DNA from: an uncultured Myxococcales bacterium
GTDB lineage: Bacteria > Myxococcota_A > Polyangia > Polyangiales > Polyangiaceae
Reading direction: 5' to 3'
Length of the DNA stretch: 64,000 bases
Assembly (NCBI GenBank): GCA_937872925.1
Contig: CALMUT010000080.1
Coordinates: forward strand, 47,101-111,100
Shown here: positions 16,566-24,366 of the stretch, piece by piece
Layout: every line of letters begins with the position of its first letter
Position numbering within the stretch: position 1 is the stretch's first letter
Notes under the pieces: model-generated
The model's input: only the letters and a program-made list of their open reading frames with translations
Told to the model about the DNA's origin: nothing
Databases searched by the model: none
Position numbers and translations under genes: made by a program

Positions 16566-18446
16566 GTGACCGAGACGGAAGAAGCCCGTTCGGTCTTCCG
16601 GTTGGGTGTTCGTGCCAAGCTGTTCTTGATCTCCCTAGGATTGATCCTGCTGACGGCTGGCATCGGGTGGGCGTACGTGCAGCGTAGCGTCGACACTGCC
16701 CTTACCCGGGAAGTACAACACGAGCTCTTCCATCGCGCCCGCCTTGCCGCCGCTCACATAGAGAGCACGCCGGGCGCCGACAGCGCCAGCACCCAAAGGT
16801 TGGTTGGCCAGCTTGCAGCACTGGCAGCAGGGCGCGTCACGGTGATCGCCAAAGACGGCACCGTGTTGGGGGACTCAGGAGTATCCGACACGCAACTGAG
16901 CCAGGTCGAAAACCACGCGAACCGCCCCGAGGTGATCGCCGCACTCTCGACCGGGCGCGGGGCGCATACACGACTGAGTGGAACCGTTGGAATGCGCATG
17001 ACCTACGTGGCTGTGCCCTTCGAACGCGACGGCGTCGTGCAGGGGGTCGTGCGTGTTGCGGTTCCGCTGACCCACGTCGACGAGGTGTTGACTCGCGTCA
17101 AGGGCGTGCTGGGAGGGGCGACCCTGCTGGCGCTTGTAGTCGCGATCCTGCTGAGCAGTATCGCCGCGCACTGGGCCTCGCGGACGGCTCGCTCTCTGAC
17201 GGTCACTGCAGAGCGCATGGCGCAAGGCGATCTTGCGGCGCGAACGGGAGTCACGGGACATGACGAGTTTGCGTCCCTAGGCCGTGCGCTGGACCAGCTC
17301 GCTTCCAACCTGTCGCAAACCGTAGACGCGCTCGAAACCCAACATGAAACGACCCGTGGGATCCTGGAAGGCATGCACGAGGGCGTCTTGTTGCTTGGAC
17401 CAGACGGGCGGGTTGGTTTGGTGAATCCTGCGTTGCGCGAGATGTTGCTCTTGACCGGGGACGCCACGGGCAAGACGCCCCTGGAAATTATCCGGCACGC
17501 TGAGCTCAAAACCCTCTTGGATCGCGTCGCGGTCGAACAAGAATCCCTGAGTACGGAATTCGGACTTGGTGGCCTGAAGCCGCGTCAGCTGTTAGTGCGC
17601 GCAGCACCGTTTACCCGGGGCACCGGTGGCGTATTCGCAGTGTTTGTGGACGTCACGGAAATGCGACGATTGGAGTCCTTGCGAAGTGACTTCGTGGCCA
17701 ATGTCTCCCACGAACTGCGGACACCTGTGACCACCGTACGCTCCGCGGCAGAGACCCTCAGCTCTGCGCTGGACCACGATCCAAAAGCGGCATTGAAGTT
17801 TCTGGAGATCATCGAAAGAAACGCAAGCCGGCTGCAGGATCTCGTCGAAGACTTGCTCGATCTTTCCCGCATCGAGTCGCGGCAGTATCAAATGCAGTTC
17901 GAGGCCGTGCGCTTGAGCACGCTCTATGCACGAGTCGTCGAGCTGTTCCAGCAGCGTATCGCCGAGCGCAACATCAAGGCAGTGCTCGAGCTAGACGACC
18001 CGGAAGCGGTGGTGCGAGCCGATCGCCGCGCCCTAGAGCACGTGCTGACCAACCTAGTCGACAACGCGGTCAAATACGCCGGGCAAGCCGCGGAACTCCG
18101 GCTCGGCGCACTGCCTTTGGGCGACGGTTTCGAGATCTTCGTCGCCGACAATGGGCCCGGCATCGCCCCTAGCCACTTGCCCCGGCTCTTTGAGCGCTTC
18201 TACCGGGTGGACGCTGGACGTTCGCGAGAGCTCGGCGGCACTGGACTCGGCCTCGCCATCGTCAAGCACTTGGTCGAGGCCATGGGTTCGACCATCCAAG
18301 TGCAAAGCGAAGTCGGCGCGGGAACGCGATTCAGCTTCCAGCTATCCGGCTGGCACGACGACGATCAACCCTTGGACTCATCTTTGTCAAAGAAGAGCGG
18401 ATTGATGACGGGCAAGGTAGGGCGACCTTCATCCACCACGTCATGA
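16566..18446 (+). CDS. phoR: PhoR-like sensor histidine kinase
   Basis: 626 residues from GTG 16566, seven bases after the phoB stop; the frame opens upstream inside phoB but those 38 residues are a shadow. Helix 1 at about 19-38, periplasmic region 40-178, helix 2 about 180-202, HAMP about 200-255, PAS about 260-365, HisKA with His382 in ANVSHELRTP, and HATPase with N box NLVDNAVKY, G1 ADNGPGI and G2 GTGLGLAIVKHL. E. coli-type PhoR lacks a large periplasmic domain; this one has one of about 140 residues, as in many PhoR/PhoP-type kinases outside the gamma-proteobacteria. Partner of the preceding regulator. Its last 82 bases overlap a convergent small gene. Confidence 0.9.
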   Translation: MTETEEARSVFRLGVRAKLFLISLGLILLTAGIGWAYVQRSVDTALTREVQHELFHRARLAAAHIESTPGADSASTQRLVGQLAALAAGRVTVIAKDGTVLGDSGVSDTQLSQVENHANRPEVIAALSTGRGAHTRLSGTVGMRMTYVAVPFERDGVVQGVVRVAVPLTHVDEVLTRVKGVLGGATLLALVVAILLSSIAAHWASRTARSLTVTAERMAQGDLAARTGVTGHDEFASLGRALDQLASNLSQTVDALETQHETTRGILEGMHEGVLLLGPDGRVGLVNPALREMLLLTGDATGKTPLEIIRHAELKTLLDRVAVEQESLSTEFGLGGLKPRQLLVRAAPFTRGTGGVFAVFVDVTEMRRLESLRSDFVANVSHELRTPVTTVRSAAETLSSALDHDPKAALKFLEIIERNASRLQDLVEDLLDLSRIESRQYQMQFEAVRLSTLYARVVELFQQRIAERNIKAVLELDDPEAVVRADRRALEHVLTNLVDNAVKYAGQAAELRLGALPLGDGFEIFVADNGPGIAPSHLPRLFERFYRVDAGRSRELGGTGLGLAIVKHLVEAMGSTIQVQSEVGAGTRFSFQLSGWHDDDQPLDSSLSKKSGLMTGKVGRPSSTTS

Positions 18447-18649
18447 GCCAGCGGATCGAAGTCCGGCAACGTGGGCAGCATTTGTCGCGGCTTCGTTGAG
18501 GGCGGCTCTTCGTCAGCGGAAGCGGTCTGCTTCGCGCGTTTCCTCTTCTTGGGCTCCGCGACCGGTTCTTCCCCCGCACTCGCATCATCCCAGCCGGCAT
18601 CGACCGTCTCGGCCTCTGCAGGTGTTGGGGTTTCGGGTGACTTCGCCAT
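18365..18649 (-). CDS. Small charged hypothetical protein
   Basis: 94 residues, no recognised family. An acidic/Pro start, a basic patch (KKRKRAK near 35-41), then a more hydrophobic end with LPTLPDFDPLAHD and RPTLPVINPLFFD. Codon use (GC-rich third positions in the middle) fits a real gene. Its last 27 codons overlap the 3' end of the PhoR-like kinase on the opposite strand. It lies 43 bases downstream of a lipoprotein gene on the same strand and may be cotranscribed with it. Confidence 0.55.
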   Translation of the reverse strand: MAKSPETPTPAEAETVDAGWDDASAGEEPVAEPKKRKRAKQTASADEEPPSTKPRQMLPTLPDFDPLAHDVVDEGRPTLPVINPLFFDKDESKG

Positions 18650-18692
18650 GTCCGCGAGGGCTACGATAGCCGAAGTGCGCGGCGAGGCCAGT

Positions 18693-19316
18693 TTAGGGCA
18701 AGCGGCTGCGAGCCAAGATGGCCTGCCACACTGCTTTTGCGTGGGATTTTTCCGCTGCGTCGTGGATCATCAGCAGACTCAGACCCGTACGCTCGTCGAT
18801 TCGCGCGACGAATAGTTTGAGTCCAACGTTCCCAGCCTCGCTCTCTGCGAAGCCCTCACCTTCAAGTCCCGCGCCGTGTTCGAGCTTGCGCGGCTGTGCC
18901 GGCGTTAGCTTCGCCGCACCATACTGAGAGAGCGCTTGCCTGCGCTCGTCGAAGAACTCTCCGAGCGCGGCCCGCGCTTCGAGATCATGCCGCCCAAGCA
19001 GAAGCACGACTCTTCCGTCGGTCAATTCCCAGCCCGCCGCCCGGTTTTGCTCCGACGAGAATCCTGCAGGCACGTGCAACAGCACGCCCCAAGCGCTCAA
19101 GCCCGGAGCCGGGGCCGCGACCGACGCTGCCGGCGGCGCACTGGCGTCCGGAGCTGTGGCGCTGCTCTTTTGACAACCCGGCGCCGCGAGCAATAGGCAA
19201 ATGACGAGCCGCCGCGGCCACCCTAGACAGCTCCAGCGGGATCTCCGACCCTCCTCTGCAGCTAGCCGCAGTCGCGGCAGCACGCTACGTTCTGTTGCAG
19301 TTTCGATATCCAGCAT
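18693..19316 (-). CDS. Hypothetical lipoprotein
   Basis: About 207 residues from ATG 19316; the start is uncertain because the signal segment (RRLVICLLLAAPGC) comes only after some 30 mostly polar residues, and a GTG at 19337 or 19283 is possible. After the lipid Cys there is a short Ala/Pro linker, then a domain of about 140 residues with HVPAGFSSE, WELTDGRVVLLLGRHD and ELFVAR-like LKLFVARIDERTGLSLLMIHD. The latter half resembles an effector/stress-protein-like beta/alpha domain but I cannot name it. It is divergent from the phosphate porin. Confidence 0.65.
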   Translation of the reverse strand: MLDIETATERSVLPRLRLAAEEGRRSRWSCLGWPRRLVICLLLAAPGCQKSSATAPDASAPPAASVAAPAPGLSAWGVLLHVPAGFSSEQNRAAGWELTDGRVVLLLGRHDLEARAALGEFFDERRQALSQYGAAKLTPAQPRKLEHGAGLEGEGFAESEAGNVGLKLFVARIDERTGLSLLMIHDAAEKSHAKAVWQAILARSRLP

Positions 19317-19343
19317 CGAGTTTTTCACTCCAGGCACACGTTC

Positions 19344-19365
19344 GTCACCCAGTTGTCACCCAGTT
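19344..19365 (+). promoter_or_regulatory. Putative PHO box before the OprO/P-type porin
   Basis: A perfect 11-bp tandem duplication of GTCACCCAGTT (19344-19354, 19355-19365). Core GTCAC-CCAGTT-GTCAC matches the pstS and phoB sites. It ends only 8-14 bases before the first ATG (19374) and would fit better with initiation at the second ATG (19383). Confidence 0.6.
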
Positions 19366-19373
19366 ACGGACAT

Positions 19374-20645
19374 ATGCGCCACATGCAAAAGCCACTCACG
19401 CATCTTCTCGCACTTTTGTTCGCGACCACGCCGGTTTATGCGCAACCAGAGCGGCCAGATCCAAACCCACCTCCGCCGCAAGCGCCCAGCGACACCGAAC
19501 CGACCGCCGAAGCGCTGCCGCCTCCTGCCCCGGCGCCGATGCCCGACGTCCCTCCTGCTCCTGTTGCCCTGGCCCCCGCAGCGCCCGCCGCAACCACGCC
19601 AGTGTCTCTCGCGCCCGAACCGGTGCCCCCACCACCTCCGAAAAAACTCAGCGTCGCCAAGGACGGTTTCTTCCAACCCAGCTTCCTGCTTCAGGTGTGG
19701 CTACACGGCACGCGCCAATCCAGCGAGACCCAAACGACGTTCCGCTTGCGCCGCAGTGAGATCAAGATCAAGGGCAACATCATTGACGACCTACTTTCCT
19801 ACGCTCTGATGTTCGACCCAGCAAAAGTGCTCGAATTCGAAGACGAAGACCTCGAAGTGGAGGGTCAAACCCCCGCGCCGGCCACTCCCGGCTCCGTCGA
19901 GGCCTCCCAACCGCAGTCCAATGTGTCGGTGTTGCAGGATGCGTACGCCACTTTCGAAAGCGAGTTCGCTGATGTGGGCTTCGGCCAGTTCAAGAACCCG
20001 CTTTCGTGGGAAGGCTTTAATTCCGCAAGCCAATTGCTGTTCCCAGAACGCGCCACCGCCGCGCGCTTCTATGGCGACGAGCGCGACATTGGTCTACGCG
20101 TCTCCAAGAAGATCGGCGACTACGTCTACTACAACTTGGGTGTGTACAACGGCCCGGGTTTGAACCGCCGCGACAACAACAACCAAAAGGACGTCGCATT
20201 GCGCGTCGAGCTGTATCCCATCGAAGGCGTCATGCTCGGCGGTGTGGGTTACACCAGTGTCGGCGAGCGCGAAGAACCCACGAGCAAGGATCGTCTCGAA
20301 GCAGACCTGCGCATCGAGCTAGGCGGCGCGCTACTGCAAGTCGAGTACCTGCATGGCTGGGACGGCCCCAAAGGAACACGCGTGGAAGGCCACGGCTTTT
20401 ACGCCGCCGCTGGCTACACCTTGTTCGACCAGCTCCAACCCGCTGTGCGAGTTGGCGCACTGGATGCGGACATCGACCAGGACCTGGGCGCCGGCAAAGG
20501 CGACGAACTCTGGCACTACGAGGCAGTCGTGAACTACTTCGTTCAGGGCAAGCAAGCCAAGCTGGCCCTCGCCTACGGCTTCTTCGACTACGACGATTGG
20601 GCCGCGCGGGGTGAGCTGACTCTGCTCGGCCAAGCCTCGTTCTAA
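19374..20645 (+). CDS. Phosphate-selective porin O/P family protein
   Basis: 423 residues from ATG 19374 (a second in-frame ATG at 19383 also leaves a full signal peptide ending VYA). Mature N-terminus is a Pro/Ala-rich segment of about 75 residues, then a beta-barrel: FFQPSFLLQVWLHG, FRLRRSEIKIKGNI, a SYALMFD strand, FGQFKNPLSWEGF, RDIGLRVSKKIGDYVYYNLGVYNGPG, ending in LLGQASF with C-terminal Phe as expected of outer-membrane barrels. FRLRRSEIKIKG and the G-F-K-x-P segment are typical of OprO/OprP (PF07396). Likely an outer-membrane phosphate or polyphosphate channel. The context (pst, phoBR, PHO box) supports this. Confidence 0.85.
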   Translation: MRHMQKPLTHLLALLFATTPVYAQPERPDPNPPPPQAPSDTEPTAEALPPPAPAPMPDVPPAPVALAPAAPAATTPVSLAPEPVPPPPPKKLSVAKDGFFQPSFLLQVWLHGTRQSSETQTTFRLRRSEIKIKGNIIDDLLSYALMFDPAKVLEFEDEDLEVEGQTPAPATPGSVEASQPQSNVSVLQDAYATFESEFADVGFGQFKNPLSWEGFNSASQLLFPERATAARFYGDERDIGLRVSKKIGDYVYYNLGVYNGPGLNRRDNNNQKDVALRVELYPIEGVMLGGVGYTSVGEREEPTSKDRLEADLRIELGGALLQVEYLHGWDGPKGTRVEGHGFYAAAGYTLFDQLQPAVRVGALDADIDQDLGAGKGDELWHYEAVVNYFVQGKQAKLALAYGFFDYDDWAARGELTLLGQASF

Positions 20646-20729
20646 CCCTCCGATTTGTTTTTTTTGGGTCGCGACGGGGGCAGGCGCGGCCGCACGACTC
20701 TCGTCCGAGGGCGTTAATTGCCGCTGCGC

Positions 20730-21617
20730 TCAGGGCACGGCGGATGGCGCCGCCGATGGCGGGGGTGCCGGCGCAGGCGGAGGCACGAGCACTGGCGGGG
20801 GCGCTGGGACCTTGTCGGTGGTGCGCGCCACTTTCCAGGTTGGACCCGCGAGTTCAACTTCGTACAGCGTGGTCTTGCCTTCGAGGGCGCCACCAAGCCC
20901 GGTCACCCGTACGGTGGCTTTCGCCCCTTCCCGTCCGAGCAAGACCGCCGTCGCGAGCGCCGTGTCGTACTCTTTCTTGCTCGCAGCGGAACACGCCGCG
21001 TCTTTGGCGCACGCTTCTTTGGCCGTGCGGATCTCTGCCTCGACCTTGTCTGTGGCCAGTGCAAGGGCGCCGTCGAAGTTGTAGCTTGCCCAGCGCTGCG
21101 CCATTTCGAGGGCGGCAGCCTTGGGGTCTTTGGACAGCTCCGCGGTTGCGAGTTCTCTCGGTTTTCGGGTCTGCGCCGGGTGCGCGTTGCAGGCGGTCTT
21201 CGCCGTCCCCCACATGATGAGGGTCGCAAACGCCATCACGCCAATCATGCCAAGGGTTTGCCGACTCGGCGCATTGATGGCTGATTCCGGAGGCAGCACC
21301 GGCTTCTCGATGCGGCGACGCGGCTTCTTCGCCGCCTGGCGAACACTGGCACGCTCCGCGCGGGCTCGCTTGCGACGCTTTTCCTTAGCGGCAGCGGCCG
21401 CAGCGGCGGCTTCGTCGTCGTCGGCTTCGTCGGCTTCGTCGGCTTCGTCGGCTTCGTCGTCCTCGCCGTCGTCTGCGCTATCGCTCGCGTCATCCTCGGC
21501 CGCGTCTTCGTCTTCCTCTTCGCCGTCGGCTTCCGAGTCTTCGCTGGCTTCCGCCTCCGCTTCCTCGTCGAGCTCCTCGCGCTCGTCAGCGGCCTTTTCG
21601 TCGCGCTCCTTGGACAT
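20730..21617 (-). CDS. Acidic-repeat membrane-anchored hypothetical protein
   Basis: 295 residues. Residues 1-75 are almost all Glu, Asp, Ala and Ser with DEA tandem units; 78-110 are basic (KEKRRKRAR, KKPRRRIEK); one helix at about 122-140; then a periplasmic domain of about 110 residues (KAAALEMAQRWASYNFDGALALATDK, TTLYEVELAG) with four Cys-containing loop residues (CAKDAAC) and a Pro-rich tail. No family recognised. The charge-block N-terminus suggests a cytoplasmic binding arm, perhaps for nucleic acid or ribosomes. Confidence 0.65.
   Translation of the reverse strand: MSKERDEKAADEREELDEEAEAEASEDSEADGEEEDEDAAEDDASDSADDGEDDEADEADEADEADDDEAAAAAAAAKEKRRKRARAERASVRQAAKKPRRRIEKPVLPPESAINAPSRQTLGMIGVMAFATLIMWGTAKTACNAHPAQTRKPRELATAELSKDPKAAALEMAQRWASYNFDGALALATDKVEAEIRTAKEACAKDAACSAASKKEYDTALATAVLLGREGAKATVRVTGLGGALEGKTTLYEVELAGPTWKVARTTDKVPAPPPVLVPPPAPAPPPSAAPSAVP
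21421..21456 (-). repeat. Four tandem 9-bp units coding DEA repeats
   Basis: TCGGCTTCG repeated four times exactly (plus strand), read on the minus strand as Asp-Glu-Ala. Prone to slippage and length variation. Confidence 0.85.
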
Positions 21618-21759
21618 GGCCGGGGAGCATCGTCAGAAGGAACCGTGCCTGCAACCGGAAGCGGCTGGCCAGGGAATATGTGCAATCATTTCCATAGGTT
21701 GCCATCATTATTTTCAGACCACGCAACCGGAGTCGCGTCGGACCGACACAACAGGCACC

Positions 21760-22602
21760 ATGAAGTCCTTCGTCGCGCTGCTGTTTCTGAGCGTTGTCCT
21801 CTGCGCGGGCTGCAAAGGCAGCGCGCCGCTTCCGCCAAAGGCCATTGATCTGAACAACCAAGGTGCGGACGCCCTGGCGGACGGGGATCTCGAAACGGCG
21901 GAGGCCCGCTTCGATCTGGCCCTCGAATACAGCCCGCGTTTCGTCGAAGCACTCGTGAATCGAGCCCTGGTCGAAGTCCAGCGCGGCAACTTTCTGCGCG
22001 CACGTCGTTTGCTCGCGCGGGCGCGCCGCTACAACCCCGACTTTGCACAACCGCACCACGGTTTCGGAGTGCTGGAAGAGCGAGAAGGCCGCCCCGACAA
22101 GGCCTCCAAGCACTACCTGGAAGCCTTGTCCATCGACCCTGGCTTCGCCGCTGCACGCTTGAATCTCGCGAGGCTCTACTACAGCGCCGGAAAATACGAA
22201 CACGCCAAAGAGCAATTCAAGCGGGTTGTTGAAGTATCGCCCAGCAGCGCCGACGGATACGTGGGGCTCGCGGAAGCGTTGATCAAACTGGATCGCAGCA
22301 CAGAGGCGGACGACGTGGTCGAGAGTGCATTCCAAGAGTTCCCAGACCACCCCGCTTTGGCCATCCTACAAGCGCGCGCGCACCTGCGACGCAACAAGGT
22401 GGACACGGCGGTCCGGCTGCTGTTGCCGCTGACGAGCGACCGGGACGAAGTTGCCGTTTCTGCCTTGGGCTGGCTCGGCACTGCGGAGTTGGCTCGCGGG
22501 CGACCCGTCGCAGCCGAGAAAGCCGCCTTGCGCGCGCTCTCCCTCGCCCCCAAGGACGCAGTGGCCGACTACGTGCTGAAGCAGGCGCGAATGCACCGGT
22601 AA
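21760..22602 (+). CDS. TPR-repeat lipoprotein
   Basis: 280 residues from ATG 21760; the frame opens upstream but the earlier part is the antisense shadow of the acidic-repeat gene. Lipoprotein signal with LCAGC (Cys18). Then about seven TPR-like units from residue 30 on (ALADGDLETAEARFDLALEYSP, FLRARRLLARARRYNP, KASKHYLEALSIDPG, EHAKEQFKRVVEVSP). TPR arrays bind partner proteins; as a lipoprotein it may act in assembly of an envelope machine. It is followed 47 bases later by the ABC-like operon, a possible partner. Confidence 0.85.
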   Translation: MKSFVALLFLSVVLCAGCKGSAPLPPKAIDLNNQGADALADGDLETAEARFDLALEYSPRFVEALVNRALVEVQRGNFLRARRLLARARRYNPDFAQPHHGFGVLEEREGRPDKASKHYLEALSIDPGFAAARLNLARLYYSAGKYEHAKEQFKRVVEVSPSSADGYVGLAEALIKLDRSTEADDVVESAFQEFPDHPALAILQARAHLRRNKVDTAVRLLLPLTSDRDEVAVSALGWLGTAELARGRPVAAEKAALRALSLAPKDAVADYVLKQARMHR

Positions 22603-22648
22603 TTGCAGCCGGGCGCGAGCGGGCAAATGTCGATACACTCCCGCGGTC

Positions 22649-23341
22649 GTGTCCATCAGCCCCCATGCCGTGGCCCCAGCCGCCGCGCCGACGCCCTTGC
22701 CTAGTACGCGGCGCGTCGCTCGCCTGCTTGAGCGGGTGATGCGGCAGAAACTGACCGCGCAAGCGGGAGCGGCAGCGGTGTGGTTCGCCGCGATCGTGTT
22801 TGTATTCGTCGCCGGAGGCGTCGCGGCCGGTGGGGACTCTCGAGAGTCCTCCATCGTTATCCGCGGAGCCCTCGGCTGGTTCACCTGGCTGGCTGCCGGC
22901 AGCATCGCCCTTGCAGCCACGGGGCAGGCCACCGCCGAGGACGAGGCCGTTTACGGTTTGGCCGCGCTGCGTGGGGTTGGCCCACGCTCGATCGCTTGGG
23001 CGCGAGCGTGGGCAGTGGGCCGCCGCGTCTTCACGCTGCTTCTGCTTCCCACGCTCTTGGTGAATCTGGCCGTGCTGCCGTTCGTGCGATCCTGGGCCGC
23101 AGCGGCGGCAGCAGGGAGCGTTCTCTGCGGCAGTCTGGGGTACTTGGCTCTACTCGCTGCTGCGACGGGTGCGCTGGTGCTGGCCGCCCGCAGTCTCGCG
23201 CCGGAACGAGCACGCTGGGCCCTCGCCGCGCTGCTCTTCCTGCCCGAACTCGTGCGCAGCCTGGTTGCGCACTTCCCGAGCATCCCCACCGCACTGGCAA
23301 CAGCAAGGGCCTACGCGGTCCACATCGGAGGCTGGGCATGA
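22649..23341 (+). CDS. ABC-exporter permease-like membrane protein
   Basis: 230 residues from GTG 22649. Six or so hydrophobic segments: about 43-62, 70-90, a gap with YGLAALRGVGPRSIAWARAW (a coupling-helix-like cytoplasmic stretch), then 128-145, 150-170, 170-190 and 195-220. No close family recognised. The stop overlaps the next start (ATGA), and a third gene also overlaps, so the three form one operon. By position it is the first transmembrane subunit of an ABC-2-type-like exporter whose ATPase looks inactive. Confidence 0.65.
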   Translation: MSISPHAVAPAAAPTPLPSTRRVARLLERVMRQKLTAQAGAAAVWFAAIVFVFVAGGVAAGGDSRESSIVIRGALGWFTWLAAGSIALAATGQATAEDEAVYGLAALRGVGPRSIAWARAWAVGRRVFTLLLLPTLLVNLAVLPFVRSWAAAAAAGSVLCGSLGYLALLAAATGALVLAARSLAPERARWALAALLFLPELVRSLVAHFPSIPTALATARAYAVHIGGWA

Positions 23342-24366
23342 GCAGCGCTGCCTTCGAGGACGTCTACGCTGCGCCGCTCACAGCCACGAGTCTCGCGCTG
23401 GGGCCAGGACTGACCGTCTTATTGGGCACTCCCGATGACGGCACCGCGACCTGTGTCGAACTCCTTGCGGGCAGCACGCGACCGCGGCGCGGCCGGGTGC
23501 ATGTGCAGGGTCGCGACCCGCATGCCGATTCCGACTTGCGCAAAGGGATCTGCGCTGTGCTGGCAGACGAGCCCGAGCTGCCGTTGCCCCCGTCCACCCT
23601 GTTGACAAACGCGGTCGGCGCGCCCCGGGCTGCGGAAATTTGCGCGCGACTGGGCCTAGCCAGCGTCCGTTGGACCTCGCTCCGTGCGCGCCGAGCCATG
23701 GCATTGGAAGTTGCACTCGCGCGCCCAGGGCTCTGCCTGGCCGCGGTATTCGAGCCGCTCGCGTTGATGCACGCGCTCGATCGCGGACGCAACATCGATG
23801 CGCTGCAACAGCTCGCCCAAAGCACGACGGTGGTCTGTGCCACCGCCAGCATCGAGGACGCTCGGGCCCTTGGGGGCGACGTCGTGCTGCTGGATCGAGG
23901 CCGGTTCGTGCGACGGCCCGGCGTGCCGCTCACGCAGAGTCTTGCGCCACGCGCAGATGGTACCTTCGTCGTACGCGCCGAAGGCATCGAGCAACTCTGC
24001 CAAGCGTTGGTGGGCAATCCCGTCGTCCAGTCCGTGCGCTTAGACGGCAGCGAGCTTCCGAACCAGGCGTTCGTCGGGGGGCCGGAGCCCGACGCGGTGT
24101 CCCGCGCCATTCTGGAAGCATCGCAAAGCAGCGGCGCGAAGCTACTCTCAGTCATGTTGTCCGGGCCAACCTTGGACGAATCCCGGGGCGCCACGGCGGC
24201 GTTGTGGCGAGCGGCCTATGAGCGCGCATACTACGCTGCGCGGCCCGCACCGGTGCCGGCACCCTCCGCCGCTGGCGCCGCGCCTGCGCCACCCGCGCCT
24301 GCAGCGCCAGCACCCTCGGTCGCTAGCGTCGCGCCTGCCGGCGCTTCCGACGGAGATCCAACGTGA
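23338..24366 (+). CDS. Degenerate ABC-type ATPase-like protein
   Basis: 342 residues. The fold order of an ABC ATPase is visible but the catalytic residues are gone. Residues 22-54 follow the Walker A region (GLTVLLG...ELLAGSTRPRRGRVHVQGRDP) but GxxGxGKS is replaced by GTPDDGTA; the signature LSGGQ is TSLRARR (about 113-119); Walker B has Phe138 in place of Asp (LAAVFEPLALMHALD); the H-loop His is missing (CATASIEDA, about 167-174), while VVLLDRGRFV after it is normal. After 240, a further domain and an Ala/Pro tail follow. It overlaps both neighbouring permease genes. It probably acts as a non-hydrolysing structural subunit, or needs another ATPase. Confidence 0.7.
   Translation: MSSAAFEDVYAAPLTATSLALGPGLTVLLGTPDDGTATCVELLAGSTRPRRGRVHVQGRDPHADSDLRKGICAVLADEPELPLPPSTLLTNAVGAPRAAEICARLGLASVRWTSLRARRAMALEVALARPGLCLAAVFEPLALMHALDRGRNIDALQQLAQSTTVVCATASIEDARALGGDVVLLDRGRFVRRPGVPLTQSLAPRADGTFVVRAEGIEQLCQALVGNPVVQSVRLDGSELPNQAFVGGPEPDAVSRAILEASQSSGAKLLSVMLSGPTLDESRGATAALWRAAYERAYYAARPAPVPAPSAAGAAPAPPAPAAPAPSVASVAPAGASDGDPT

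Noticed and set aside
16555..16570. GTGAC repeat with 11-bp spacing between phoB and phoR
   Set aside because: It is inside the phoB stop/phoR start junction, is in the opposite orientation and lacks the pyrimidine-T before the second unit; probably chance.
20646..20729. T-rich run after the porin gene as an intrinsic terminator
   Set aside because: The run of T is present but the stem before it (ACCC/GGGT with a long loop) is too weak to claim.
21121..21759. Long N-terminal extension of the TPR lipoprotein
   Set aside because: It is antisense to the acidic-repeat gene and low-complexity Ser/Ala; the lipoprotein signal begins at ATG 21760.
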